This document shows positions 18,029 through 26,559 of a stretch of 64,000 nucleotides of DNA, piece by piece. The stretch is from contig DATHDG010000028.1 in the NCBI GenBank assembly GCA_035319125.1, positions 50,905 to 114,904 on the forward strand, given 5' to 3'. The notes beneath the pieces are model-generated. The model was not told where the DNA came from. It made no database searches and saw nothing but the letters and a program-made list of their open reading frames with translations. A program made the position numbers and the translations under genes. Positions within the stretch are counted from its first letter, which is position 1; each line of letters begins with the position of its first letter. This stretch comes from Fen-1308 sp035319125. GTDB lineage: Bacteria; Nitrospirota; Thermodesulfovibrionia; Thermodesulfovibrionales; Dissulfurispiraceae.

Positions 18029-18140
18029 TGTTTATAATAGCTCATCAGACATACCGACATGTTGCAACAGGTTCCGGTTGATTAGCCTGGAAGGAACTGA
18101 GATATTGCAGTCAAATGAGAGACTGCCATCTATGTGTCGT

Positions 18141-18710
18141 TCAAATCCACTTTATAACAGAATCTTTCTTTGGCGGCCGGTCAGGATGCGTTGTGGCATA
18201 ACCGAGAAGGATTGGACCGAAAATTGCCTCATCCTCGTTCAAATCGAGCATTTTTTTTACTTCCTCATCATCAGTAACCATTGCGCCAAAACCGACCCAG
18301 CAGCTACCGATGCCTAAGGAGTGAGCTGCTAGCATCATGTTCTCGCAAGCCAGCGGGCATGAATGAGCGGCATAACGGCCAGACCCGATCACAAAAACAA
18401 CGACCGGTGCAGAGTAATAAATTGGATCCGGCAGTTCAGCATAACGTTTCTTTATCATCTCGTAACGCTCCGGATCGCTGTCTTTTATCATATCGAGTAT
18501 CTTGTGTGCATTGGGCCGTGCAGCGTCAAGCAGTTTCTTCTTGGCGATGTCGTTTTCTACCACTACAAAGCGCCATGGCTGGCTGTTCATGGCAGACGGC
18601 GCCTCGTTGGCAGCTTCGATGATAACATTAAGATGGGTTCTGGGAATTGTCCTGGAATCGTAAGATCTTATTGATCTCCTTTTCTTGATAGCTTGAATGA
18701 CGTCGTTCAT
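18141..18710 (-). CDS. Nitroreductase-family flavoprotein
   Basis: The protein has 189 residues. The N-terminal IKKRRSIRSYDSRTIP contains the FMN-phosphate-binding RRSIRxY. Also visible are NEAPSAMNSQPWRFVVV and the C-terminal AHSLGIGSCWVGF with LLGYATTHPDRPPKK. Members are FMN-dependent, NAD(P)H-using reductases of nitro compounds, quinones or flavins. It is monocistronic, 112 bases downstream of the RlmL-like gene's start. The physiological substrate cannot be told. Confidence 0.88.
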   Translation of the reverse strand: MNDVIQAIKKRRSIRSYDSRTIPRTHLNVIIEAANEAPSAMNSQPWRFVVVENDIAKKKLLDAARPNAHKILDMIKDSDPERYEMIKKRYAELPDPIYYSAPVVVFVIGSGRYAAHSCPLACENMMLAAHSLGIGSCWVGFGAMVTDDEEVKKMLDLNEDEAIFGPILLGYATTHPDRPPKKDSVIKWI

Positions 18711-18958
18711 TATTGCCTCCTCGGAAAACTCGATGTTGTCGATTAAAATATAACCTCTTTTGCCAGGAGAGTAAATGAGAATAAAAAATACTATCTTGCT
18801 GCCATATTCGGCCCGGATATAATTTCAAATCCTGAATCTGATTTGAGCACACGATCAAGACGAAATTCTTATCGCCGGTTAATATTTCAAAGATCATTGC
18901 AACATAGCGGTACGAAAAGAATTGCAACCAGCGCGAAGATTAGGCGAACACAATTCGT

Positions 18959-19837
18959 TCAACCGTCAAGCATACTCCTTACAATCTTCAGATTCCGTGG
19001 ATCATCCTCTTCACTTTTCTTTGGTGTTTCCAGGACCAGAGGGATGTTATTGAAGTCCCGATGGTTGATGAGCCGCTTCAGGCCGTCGAGCCCGATCTCT
19101 CCTTCCCCAATGTGCCAGTGTCTGTCAACTCCCGATCCAAGGCCCTTTCTGGCGTCGTTAAGGTGGATGAGCTTCACTTTATCTATTCCAATATATTTTT
19201 CTATTTGACCAGCTAAATGAGACAGACCGTCGCTTGTTTTTATGTCATAGCCGGCAGCAAAGGCATGGCATGTGTCAAGAGTTATGCCTGCGATAAGCGG
19301 CAACTTCAGATTATCCATAATTTCAGCGAGGTTTTCTATATGAGAAGTTATGTCGCCTTTTTCGCCCGCTGTATTTTCAAGAAGCAGCCTGGTTTTCCAC
19401 TCGCCGGAGCCCGCAACTCTTCTAAGCGATTCTGCTGCGACCTTGCGGCCTTCCCCTTCGCTGCCATCGGAAAGGCTGCCGGTATGTATCACGACATACT
19501 CGGCGCCGAGTGCATCGGCCAGGTCCAGCTCGCGTTTCGTCAGCTGCACAGATTTCCCTAAAATTTCTTTGTCGGTCGCGGCCAGGTTGATCAGATAAGA
19601 TGTATGTGCGAATACGGGCCAGATGTCCAATTTCTCTTTGGCTTTCTTAAATTCAGCAGCTGTTTCCGGTTCCAGATCTGATACTGCCCACTGCCGCGGG
19701 TTATGCGAAAATATCTGCATTGTGTTGCAGCCAAGATTGTGTGCGCGTTCGAGCGCCAAGAGTACACCCCCTGCAATGGAGGTATGCACGCCAAGTCGTC
19801 TCGATGTTTTAGACCGCTTAGAATCAGATTTGGGCAT
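18959..19837 (-). CDS. nfo: Endonuclease IV (AP endonuclease)
   Basis: The 292-residue protein is a TIM-barrel enzyme with a trinuclear zinc site that cuts abasic DNA. Metal-ligand motifs are GVHTSIAGGV, VVIHTGS, LLLENTAGEKG, ITLDTCHAFAAGYD, IHLNDARKGLGSGVDRHWHIGEGEIG and LVLETPKK. The final residues before the stop are IVRSMLDG. It is divergent from ileS across a 55-base gap. The 248-base gap on its other side (18711-18958) shows no supported gene. Confidence 0.95.
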   Translation of the reverse strand: MPKSDSKRSKTSRRLGVHTSIAGGVLLALERAHNLGCNTMQIFSHNPRQWAVSDLEPETAAEFKKAKEKLDIWPVFAHTSYLINLAATDKEILGKSVQLTKRELDLADALGAEYVVIHTGSLSDGSEGEGRKVAAESLRRVAGSGEWKTRLLLENTAGEKGDITSHIENLAEIMDNLKLPLIAGITLDTCHAFAAGYDIKTSDGLSHLAGQIEKYIGIDKVKLIHLNDARKGLGSGVDRHWHIGEGEIGLDGLKRLINHRDFNNIPLVLETPKKSEEDDPRNLKIVRSMLDG

Positions 19838-19892
19838 TGTCCAGCCTCTTTTTCTTGACTTGATAAAGCCTTTAGTGTTAATTTTTTCTTCT

Positions 19893-22697
19893 ATGGCAAC
19901 GGATTATAAAGATACCCTTAATTTACCACAAACTGATTTCCCTATGAAGGCCAATCTCGGTCAGAGAGAGCCTGAGATGTTGCAGTACTGGAAAGAGTAT
20001 AGAATATACGAGCGTCTTCAGGAAAAGAATAAAGGCGGAAAGCGCTATATCCTGCATGACGGCCCTCCTTATGCCAATGGAAACATTCATATCGGCCATG
20101 CGCTAAACAAAATACTCAAAGATATCATAGTCAAATACAGGTCTATGAAGGGATATTATTCGCCTTACGTGCCTGGATGGGACTGCCACGGCCTTCCGAT
20201 CGAGCTTCAGGTTGATAAGAACCTCGGGCAGAAGAAAGATAGTGTAAGCGTGTCCGAGAAAAGACAACTCTGCCGTGAATACGCTGAAAAATTCGTTAAT
20301 ATTCAGCGGGATGAATTTATACGACTGGGTATATTTGGTGATTGGATGCAACCTTACCTGACAATGTCATTCGGCTATGAATCATCTATTGTCAGAGAAT
20401 TCTTCAGGTTTGTCCGTAACGGCATGGTATATAAGGGCAAGAAGCCCGTTCACTGGTGCCCATCTTGCATTACAGCCCTTGCTGAAGCCGAGGTGGAGTA
20501 CAATGACAAAGAGTCGCCCTCCGTATTCGTAAAATTTAGTGTGCTCGATGATGACATTACGAAATATTTCGGCAGATTGACAGGGAAAAGAGTTTCTGTC
20601 GTTATATGGACTACTACGCCGTGGACGCTGCCCGCCAATCTGGCGTTGGCTGTTCATCCAGATCTCTCATATGTTGCAGTTGAAAAGGACGGGGAATTCC
20701 TTATAGTTGCCCGTGAAAATCTCGATAGCCTCAGGGAGCGACTGGACATCAAAGGCGAAATTGTTGCAGAGATAATGGGGAACGAGCTTGAAGGCCTAAG
20801 GGCAAGGCACCCGTTCATCGATAGAGAATCCAGAGTTATTCTTGGTGATTTCGTGACTGTCGGGGAAGGCAGCGGGGTAGTCCATATTGCTCCGGGTCAT
20901 GGCGAAGACGATTATGAAGCCGGATTAAAATATGACCTGGATATTTATGCGCCTGTTGACGATCATGGGAAATTTACGAGGCTTGTCCCGCAATTCGAAG
21001 GTCAATTCGTTTTCAAGGCCAATGATGGAATAATAGAGCTTCTGAAGGATAGGGATGCGCTTTTAAGGGTGGATAAGATCAGGCACTCATATCCTCACTG
21101 CTGGAGATGTAAGAAACCCGTAATATTCAGGGCGACTGCCCAGTGGTTTATTTCCATGGAAGAGGGTGGCCTCAGAAATAATGCGCTAAAGGAAATAAAC
21201 AGGGTTTCTTGGGTGCCGTCATGGGGCAGGGACAGGATACACGGCATGGTTGCAGGCAGGCCTGATTGGTGCATATCGCGTCAGAGATCGTGGGGTGTCC
21301 CGATCATGCTGATCTCTTGCAGCGACTGCGGAGAATTTATTAAGGACGACTCTGTGTTTGAAAAGATAATTGCTCTTACCGAACAGAAGGGAGCTGACAT
21401 TTGGTTTGAACGGAGTGTCGAAGACTTTCTAGGTAAGGGTAGATCTTGTTCCAAGTGCGGTGGGTCTTCTTATAAGAAGGAGATGGATATTCTGGATGTC
21501 TGGTTCGATTCAGGAGTAAGCCACGCAGCTGTACTCGAAAGAGACGATAGACTTTCATGGCCGGCGGCGCTGTATTTAGAGGGGAGTGACCAGCACAGGG
21601 GTTGGTTCCAGAGCTCGCTGCTTGCATCTGTCGGTACTAGAGGGAAGGCGCCTTATGAAACTGTGCTGACGCACGGTTTTACTGTTGATGGCCAGGGCAA
21701 AAAGATGTCCAAGTCAATGGGCAATGTGATCGCGCCGCAGGAAGTAATCAAGGCCAACGGTGCCGAGATTATCAGGCTTTGGGTGTCTGCCGAGGATTAT
21801 CGCGATGACATCAAACTGTCAAAGGAGATAATCAGCAGGTTGACTGAAGCATATCGCAAGATCAGAAATACCGGACGTTTTCTGCTCGGCAATATCAGCG
21901 ATTTCGACGGAAAAGACTATAGTGGGAGCTTGCTTGAGATAGACAGGTGGGCAATTTCCAGGTTAAATGGTCTTATTAAGAAAGTAACATCTGCCTATGA
22001 TAGGTTTGACTTTCATGAAGTTTTCCATTCTGTATACAGCTTCTGCGTTCTGGACTTGAGTTCCTTTTATCTAGACATACTGAAAGACAGATTGTATACT
22101 TTTCGGGCAGATTCGCCTGAAAGACGAGCTGCACAGTGGGTATTGTCCAAAATAGTGTATGACATGACGCGTCTTATCGCACCTATTCTCTCATTTACAG
22201 CGGAGGAGATCTGGAATTACCTTCCCAAAGCTGCGGTTGGCAAGAGTGATCCCTCAATGAACGACAGCATATTCCTGGCCAGCTTCCCTGAAGCTGATGA
22301 GGGGCTAATGGATGATATGCTTGAGAAGAAATGGGAGAGACTCATAGCGATAAGGAACGAGGCTAATAAGGCTCTCGAGATAAAGAGAAGAGACAAGTTT
22401 TTGGGAAATGCTCTTGAAGCAGAGCTTTCTCTCTATTTGCCGGATACAGACTACGCTCTGCTTGAAGAGCAGCAATCCTTTCTGCCGGCGCTGTTCATAG
22501 TATCAAAGGTGGTTATCCACAAAGCAGGGAATACTGAGACTGATGCATATGAAAGTGCGGATATCAAGGGTCTGTCAATTAAGGTCGGCAGGGCGCCTGG
22601 CGAAAAGTGTGAGCGCTGCTGGAACCGCAGCACTCTAGTCGGATCTTTCAGCGACCATCCCGGTATTTGCGAAAGGTGTCACGCGGCGCTTAAATGA
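19893..22697 (+). CDS. ileS: Isoleucyl-tRNA synthetase
   Basis: This 934-residue class I synthetase has the HIGH motif at 66-69 (GNIHIGHALN), a CP1 editing domain (about 190-400, with TTTPWTLPANLA), and KKMSKSMGN near residue 605. A C-terminal zinc finger, CERCWNRS...CERCH, completes it. The open frame runs further upstream, but the ATG at 19893 gives MATDYKDTLNLPQTDFPMKA, the usual IleS start, and avoids overlap with nfo. No T-box leader is seen. It overlaps lspA by four bases (ATGA). Confidence 0.96.
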   Translation: MATDYKDTLNLPQTDFPMKANLGQREPEMLQYWKEYRIYERLQEKNKGGKRYILHDGPPYANGNIHIGHALNKILKDIIVKYRSMKGYYSPYVPGWDCHGLPIELQVDKNLGQKKDSVSVSEKRQLCREYAEKFVNIQRDEFIRLGIFGDWMQPYLTMSFGYESSIVREFFRFVRNGMVYKGKKPVHWCPSCITALAEAEVEYNDKESPSVFVKFSVLDDDITKYFGRLTGKRVSVVIWTTTPWTLPANLALAVHPDLSYVAVEKDGEFLIVARENLDSLRERLDIKGEIVAEIMGNELEGLRARHPFIDRESRVILGDFVTVGEGSGVVHIAPGHGEDDYEAGLKYDLDIYAPVDDHGKFTRLVPQFEGQFVFKANDGIIELLKDRDALLRVDKIRHSYPHCWRCKKPVIFRATAQWFISMEEGGLRNNALKEINRVSWVPSWGRDRIHGMVAGRPDWCISRQRSWGVPIMLISCSDCGEFIKDDSVFEKIIALTEQKGADIWFERSVEDFLGKGRSCSKCGGSSYKKEMDILDVWFDSGVSHAAVLERDDRLSWPAALYLEGSDQHRGWFQSSLLASVGTRGKAPYETVLTHGFTVDGQGKKMSKSMGNVIAPQEVIKANGAEIIRLWVSAEDYRDDIKLSKEIISRLTEAYRKIRNTGRFLLGNISDFDGKDYSGSLLEIDRWAISRLNGLIKKVTSAYDRFDFHEVFHSVYSFCVLDLSSFYLDILKDRLYTFRADSPERRAAQWVLSKIVYDMTRLIAPILSFTAEEIWNYLPKAAVGKSDPSMNDSIFLASFPEADEGLMDDMLEKKWERLIAIRNEANKALEIKRRDKFLGNALEAELSLYLPDTDYALLEEQQSFLPALFIVSKVVIHKAGNTETDAYESADIKGLSIKVGRAPGEKCERCWNRSTLVGSFSDHPGICERCHAALK

Positions 22698-23146
22698 AAA
22701 AGTTGCCGCTTTCTTATTTTATGCTTGCCATTATTGTGCTTGTGCTTGATCAAGTTACCAAGTATTTTATCAAAGCGCATTTGGGTACATTTGACACGAT
22801 TAATGTCACCTCTTTTTTCAGCATAGTCTATGCTGAAAATATCGGCTCCGCATTCGGATTATTCAAATCGCTGGGCAGCACTTTTTTTATCATGGTCTCT
22901 TCTTTGGCCGTGATAGCGCTGTCAGTTATGATAGTTAAAGACTTGGCCAACAGGATGCCTTATTCGCTTCTGTTAGGCGGTGCTGCCGGTAATCTGCTGG
23001 ACCGCCTTATGCGCGGATACGTTGTCGATTTTCTGGATTTCCATATTGGAACGTTCCACTGGCCTGCATTCAACATCGCAGATTCTGCCCTCACTTTAGG
23101 CATTTTATTTCTTTTTTATAGCGCCGTATTTAAGCACGCCAATTGA
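22694..23146 (+). CDS. lspA: Prolipoprotein signal peptidase (signal peptidase II)
   Basis: The 150-residue polytopic membrane protein removes signal peptides from diacylglyceryl-modified prolipoproteins. Four transmembrane segments and the two catalytic Asp motifs, GNLLDRLMRGYVVDFLDF and FNIADSALTLG, are intact; LDQVTKYFI is the conserved first-helix motif. The ileS-lspA order is widespread. Its substrates in this window would include the RlpA lipoprotein. Confidence 0.95.
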   Translation: MKKLPLSYFMLAIIVLVLDQVTKYFIKAHLGTFDTINVTSFFSIVYAENIGSAFGLFKSLGSTFFIMVSSLAVIALSVMIVKDLANRMPYSLLLGGAAGNLLDRLMRGYVVDFLDFHIGTFHWPAFNIADSALTLGILFLFYSAVFKHAN

Positions 23147-23177
23147 CAGATTTTGTGATTCTTGGTACCTTTCCAGT

Positions 23178-24359
23178 ATGGACGATCCGTCTAAGAAGCT
23201 TGACAGAATAGCCGATGGTTATTCGCTGCCAACCCTATCGCCGGTGGCGATGCGCCTTGTCAGAATGGCCTCTGAAGATAACATTTCAGTAGAAGATCTC
23301 ACTCATGTTATAGAAAAAGATGTATCCTTGCCGATACGCCTTCTTAGATTGGCCAATAGTGCATTTTTCCGCACGGGAGGTTCCATAACTACTATTGAGC
23401 AGGCGATCCAGATGGTTGGATTTAATCGGCTGCGGGTCATGGCTCTTTCTCTATCGCTGAAAGATACATTTCCGATGCAGAAAACGGGGCCTTTGGATTA
23501 TGAACTCTTCTGGAAATCTTCTCTTTACAGGGCACTGCTTGCGAAGTCGCTTGCACATAGGCTGAGGACATGCAAGCCGGATGAGGCCTTTGTTGCAGGG
23601 CTGGTTCTGGAAATAGGGGCTCTGGTTTTTTACGACATATTCGTTAAAGGCAAGCCCGGGAACGATAAGATGCAATTGATTCCTCTGGATCGGCTTTTGC
23701 AGTGGGAAAGGGAGCATTATGGACTGGACCATCGCCAGGTCGGAGCTGCGGCCCTCAAATTCTGGAACTTTCCTCACGAGATAGTGGATTGCCAGAGGTT
23801 TTATTATGTAGGACCAAAGACGCCGGATATTTCAGAGATTGCCTTGGTTTCCGAAATGGCAAGGGAATTTGCTGAACTCATATGTGAAAAGACGAAAGAC
23901 TGGCAATCTTCCTTTAACATGGCTGAAGGCATCTACCGCGTGGATAACGATATCATAGCTGATGTCTTGGCGGCATGCTTTGACGAAGTTCAAGAGATAG
24001 CTGAAAGCCTTAAAGTTGAGACTAACAGACAGAATGATATGCTCGAGCTGGTGGAAAAGGCCAACAGGGCACTCAGTGTACTGTCGGACAGAATGATTCA
24101 GATCAACGAAGCTGATTCCCGTTTTGTGCTGCCGACCTTTGCAGGCCTGGATAATCAGAGCGATGCAGCTCAGAGGACGATGCAAGCCGTAGCGCATGAA
24201 ATCAGAAATCCGCTTGTGACTATAGGAGGTTTTGCAAAGAAGCTTGAGAAAACGCTTAATCCTGCCTCAAGCGAATGGCAGTATGTTCGTATAATAGTTG
24301 AAGAGTCCGTAAGACTTGAACAAGCGCTGGATGACCTTGCGCGCAAAGGGCGGAACTAG
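23178..24359 (+). CDS. HDOD-domain protein with a C-terminal HisKA dimerisation segment
   Basis: The protein has 393 residues. An HDOD output/signalling domain fills about 12-210 (LPTLSPVAMRLVRMAS, LLRLANSAFFR, IEQAIQMVGFNRLR). A helical linker leads to a HisKA segment at about 330-393 with a canonical H-box, AVAHEIRNPLVTIGGFAKKL (His340). The protein then stops: no ATP-binding domain follows. It could be a phospho-acceptor for another kinase or a dimerisation module. The convergent gene 15 bases away encodes a histidine kinase. No frameshift restoring an ATPase domain is seen in the intergenic bases. Confidence 0.85.
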   Translation: MDDPSKKLDRIADGYSLPTLSPVAMRLVRMASEDNISVEDLTHVIEKDVSLPIRLLRLANSAFFRTGGSITTIEQAIQMVGFNRLRVMALSLSLKDTFPMQKTGPLDYELFWKSSLYRALLAKSLAHRLRTCKPDEAFVAGLVLEIGALVFYDIFVKGKPGNDKMQLIPLDRLLQWEREHYGLDHRQVGAAALKFWNFPHEIVDCQRFYYVGPKTPDISEIALVSEMAREFAELICEKTKDWQSSFNMAEGIYRVDNDIIADVLAACFDEVQEIAESLKVETNRQNDMLELVEKANRALSVLSDRMIQINEADSRFVLPTFAGLDNQSDAAQRTMQAVAHEIRNPLVTIGGFAKKLEKTLNPASSEWQYVRIIVEESVRLEQALDDLARKGRN

Positions 24360-24374
24360 ACTGACTTTACATCA

Positions 24375-25724
24375 TTATGTCTTAGGCAGGATGAAATAAA
24401 AGTTGTTCCCATTATGTGTTGCTTCGTATCCGACAACTCCGCCATGAATCTCTATGACATTCTTTATGAACGAAAGCCCATGGCCTGATCCAGGCTTAAG
24501 CTCGGTGTTTGATCCGCGGTATTCGTCTTCAAAAAGCCTGTCTCTCTCCTCCGCAGGTATGTGCGGTCCGGTGGTAAATACATTGTACTTTACGCCGTCT
24601 TTGCCTTCCCCGAAATAATCAGAGATAAGCTGTCTTCCATAGGACATGTGCTTCTCCAGTACGCCATTGTCAGCATACACTTCATGAGTGTATTTCAGGG
24701 CATTTGAAAAAAGGTTGGCGTAGACCTGCGACATAAGGCCAACGTCCATTACGCCGATGACATCTTCATCCGGAATTCCGCTGATCAGATCATCAATCAT
24801 AATGCCCATCTCATGAAAACGCTCAATATATCTTTCGAGCTGCGGCCTCACGATCTCTTTGTTGATATTGCATGGCTTTGTTCTAAGTGTCAGTCTTCCC
24901 AGATCAAAATGGCTTCGTCTCAGGAGCGTCTCAAGAAAAAGGCTCATGTTTTTATAGTGCTTCTCAATATTGTCATATTCACCCTGCAAATTCTTGTTAT
25001 TGTCGATAATCTCCGTCATGATATTAGCTAGTGCCTGACCATTGCATGATCCCTCTTTTATGCAACTTCTCAGCATCTCTTCAATGGCAACGCTCTTATT
25101 GATTTTGCTGTTTAAGTTTCTAAGATAGAGCCTGTAAATTATATTAGGGACGATTATGTTATGTTCTATATCGGCAACCAGAGATTTGATAAATCGCAGA
25201 TGCTCAATGTTTTTCTGGGCTATGAAACGGTTGTGCAGGTTAAACCCGATGCGGTTGGCATACTTTTCGAAAAAAAATTCCTCGCTGACTGAATGCCCCT
25301 TGAACGGGAATATCTCAATAACTCCCATTGCTGTTCCGTCAGCCTTGAACGGCAGCTGATCTATGTGGGGCTTCTTGCCATGAATGCTTAGCAATAGTAC
25401 ATTGTCACCCGTGATATAAGGATACTCTCTCGTCTGTATATAAGAAGGGATGGCTGTCTGAAGTGTTGAATCGTCCTTTAGCGTGGTGGCGACCAGCGAC
25501 AGATCACCGGTTTTGGCGCTTATTAAGTACAATCTTGCATCCAGTGCATAAAAGCTTTTTGGGATTGCAACAGCCAGCAGGCAGAAATCGTCGAGGGAGT
25601 CAAATTCCTGTGCAAGATCAAAGAATGTCTTTAGGGCAGAATTTTCCCTTTCCGAAAAGTTGTAGTGCTCATAATCCTCTTTCTTCTTGTCTATTCGCTC
25701 CAATATATGGGCTAAAGTGTACAT
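24375..25724 (-). CDS. Cytoplasmic sensor histidine kinase
   Basis: The protein has 449 residues and no transmembrane segments. The N-terminal part (about 30-165) looks like a GAF-type sensor domain. A central helical region contains VADIEHNIIVPN, with His188 as the probable phospho-acceptor. The HATPase domain (about 325-449) has an N-box NLFSNALKYT and a G-rich lid GSGHGLSFIKNVIEIHGG; the middle of the ATP lid is short. It is convergent with the HDOD-HisKA gene. No response regulator is adjacent. Confidence 0.8.
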   Translation of the reverse strand: MYTLAHILERIDKKKEDYEHYNFSERENSALKTFFDLAQEFDSLDDFCLLAVAIPKSFYALDARLYLISAKTGDLSLVATTLKDDSTLQTAIPSYIQTREYPYITGDNVLLLSIHGKKPHIDQLPFKADGTAMGVIEIFPFKGHSVSEEFFFEKYANRIGFNLHNRFIAQKNIEHLRFIKSLVADIEHNIIVPNIIYRLYLRNLNSKINKSVAIEEMLRSCIKEGSCNGQALANIMTEIIDNNKNLQGEYDNIEKHYKNMSLFLETLLRRSHFDLGRLTLRTKPCNINKEIVRPQLERYIERFHEMGIMIDDLISGIPDEDVIGVMDVGLMSQVYANLFSNALKYTHEVYADNGVLEKHMSYGRQLISDYFGEGKDGVKYNVFTTGPHIPAEERDRLFEDEYRGSNTELKPGSGHGLSFIKNVIEIHGGVVGYEATHNGNNFYFILPKT

Positions 25725-25845
25725 CGCTATTCCATGCTGAGGTATTTCTTAAAATTATATCAGATTTCAGAAGGCAAGATTGTGCGTGATTCAAATTTGT
25801 TATTCTTTACTGTAAAATGTATGAAAACCTGCGAGGAGATAAGTA

Positions 25846-26559
25846 ATGATCGAACTTGAAAATATTACCATGGCCGATTACAAACGTTATCTGAAGCAGA
25901 CGCAGACCATAGTTTTCCCTTTCGGCACTATTGAGGAGCACGGCCGGCACCTGCCACTGAATACTGATGCACTTACCATCAAAGAAGTACTGAAACGAGC
26001 CTCCTGCAGAAAGGATTTCTTTATGGCACCACTCATATACTATGGTGTCTGCACGACTACAGGAGATCATCCCGGTACCATAGGCATCACGCCTCAGACG
26101 CTCAGACATATTGCATCCGACCTGGTAAGGGATTCTTTTCGCAAGGGATTGAGAAATTTTCTGCTGATCTCCGGCCACGGCGGCAGCCTGCATATGTCGG
26201 CACTCAAGGAAGCTGCCGAGATGCAAGCGCGAGCTCTGAAGGGGGCAAGCATTGCTGTACTGTCGCCATATGATGTTTTATGGAAGGAGTTTGCGGCCCT
26301 TGCCGAGACGCCCAATGATTCCCATGCCGGCGAGATAGAGACGTCCATAATGCTATATTTGGCTCCTGAACTTGTAAAGGGCAGGTCTGCGAAAGAGTTC
26401 CCGAAGATTCCCAAACCCTTCATATGCAATGACTATTCAAAATATTGGAAAGGGGGAGTATGGGGCAATCCCGGCAAGGCTTCGGTGGAGAAGGGCAGAG
26501 AGGCTGTGCGCCTGATGGTCATGGCCGTGGAAGAAGTGCTGCAGAGGTGCGGAAAATGA
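25846..26559 (+). CDS. Creatininase-family metallo-amidohydrolase
   Basis: This 237-residue protein has the creatininase/MftE-type metal motifs: FPFGTIEEHGRHLPLNTD (Glu, His, Asp ligands), ISGHGGSLHM and the SHAGEIETSIML glutamate. Known members hydrolyse creatinine or formamides, or process peptides (MftE). No mycofactocin genes are nearby. It overlaps the acyl-CoA synthetase start by four bases, so the pair is co-translated and may share a degradative pathway. GAGGAG precedes the ATG. Confidence 0.85.
   Translation: MIELENITMADYKRYLKQTQTIVFPFGTIEEHGRHLPLNTDALTIKEVLKRASCRKDFFMAPLIYYGVCTTTGDHPGTIGITPQTLRHIASDLVRDSFRKGLRNFLLISGHGGSLHMSALKEAAEMQARALKGASIAVLSPYDVLWKEFAALAETPNDSHAGEIETSIMLYLAPELVKGRSAKEFPKIPKPFICNDYSKYWKGGVWGNPGKASVEKGREAVRLMVMAVEEVLQRCGK

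Noticed and set aside
19623..19892. Upstream extension of ileS by 90 codons
   Set aside because: It would overlap nfo antisense and precede the standard IleS N-terminus; ATG 19893 is preferred.
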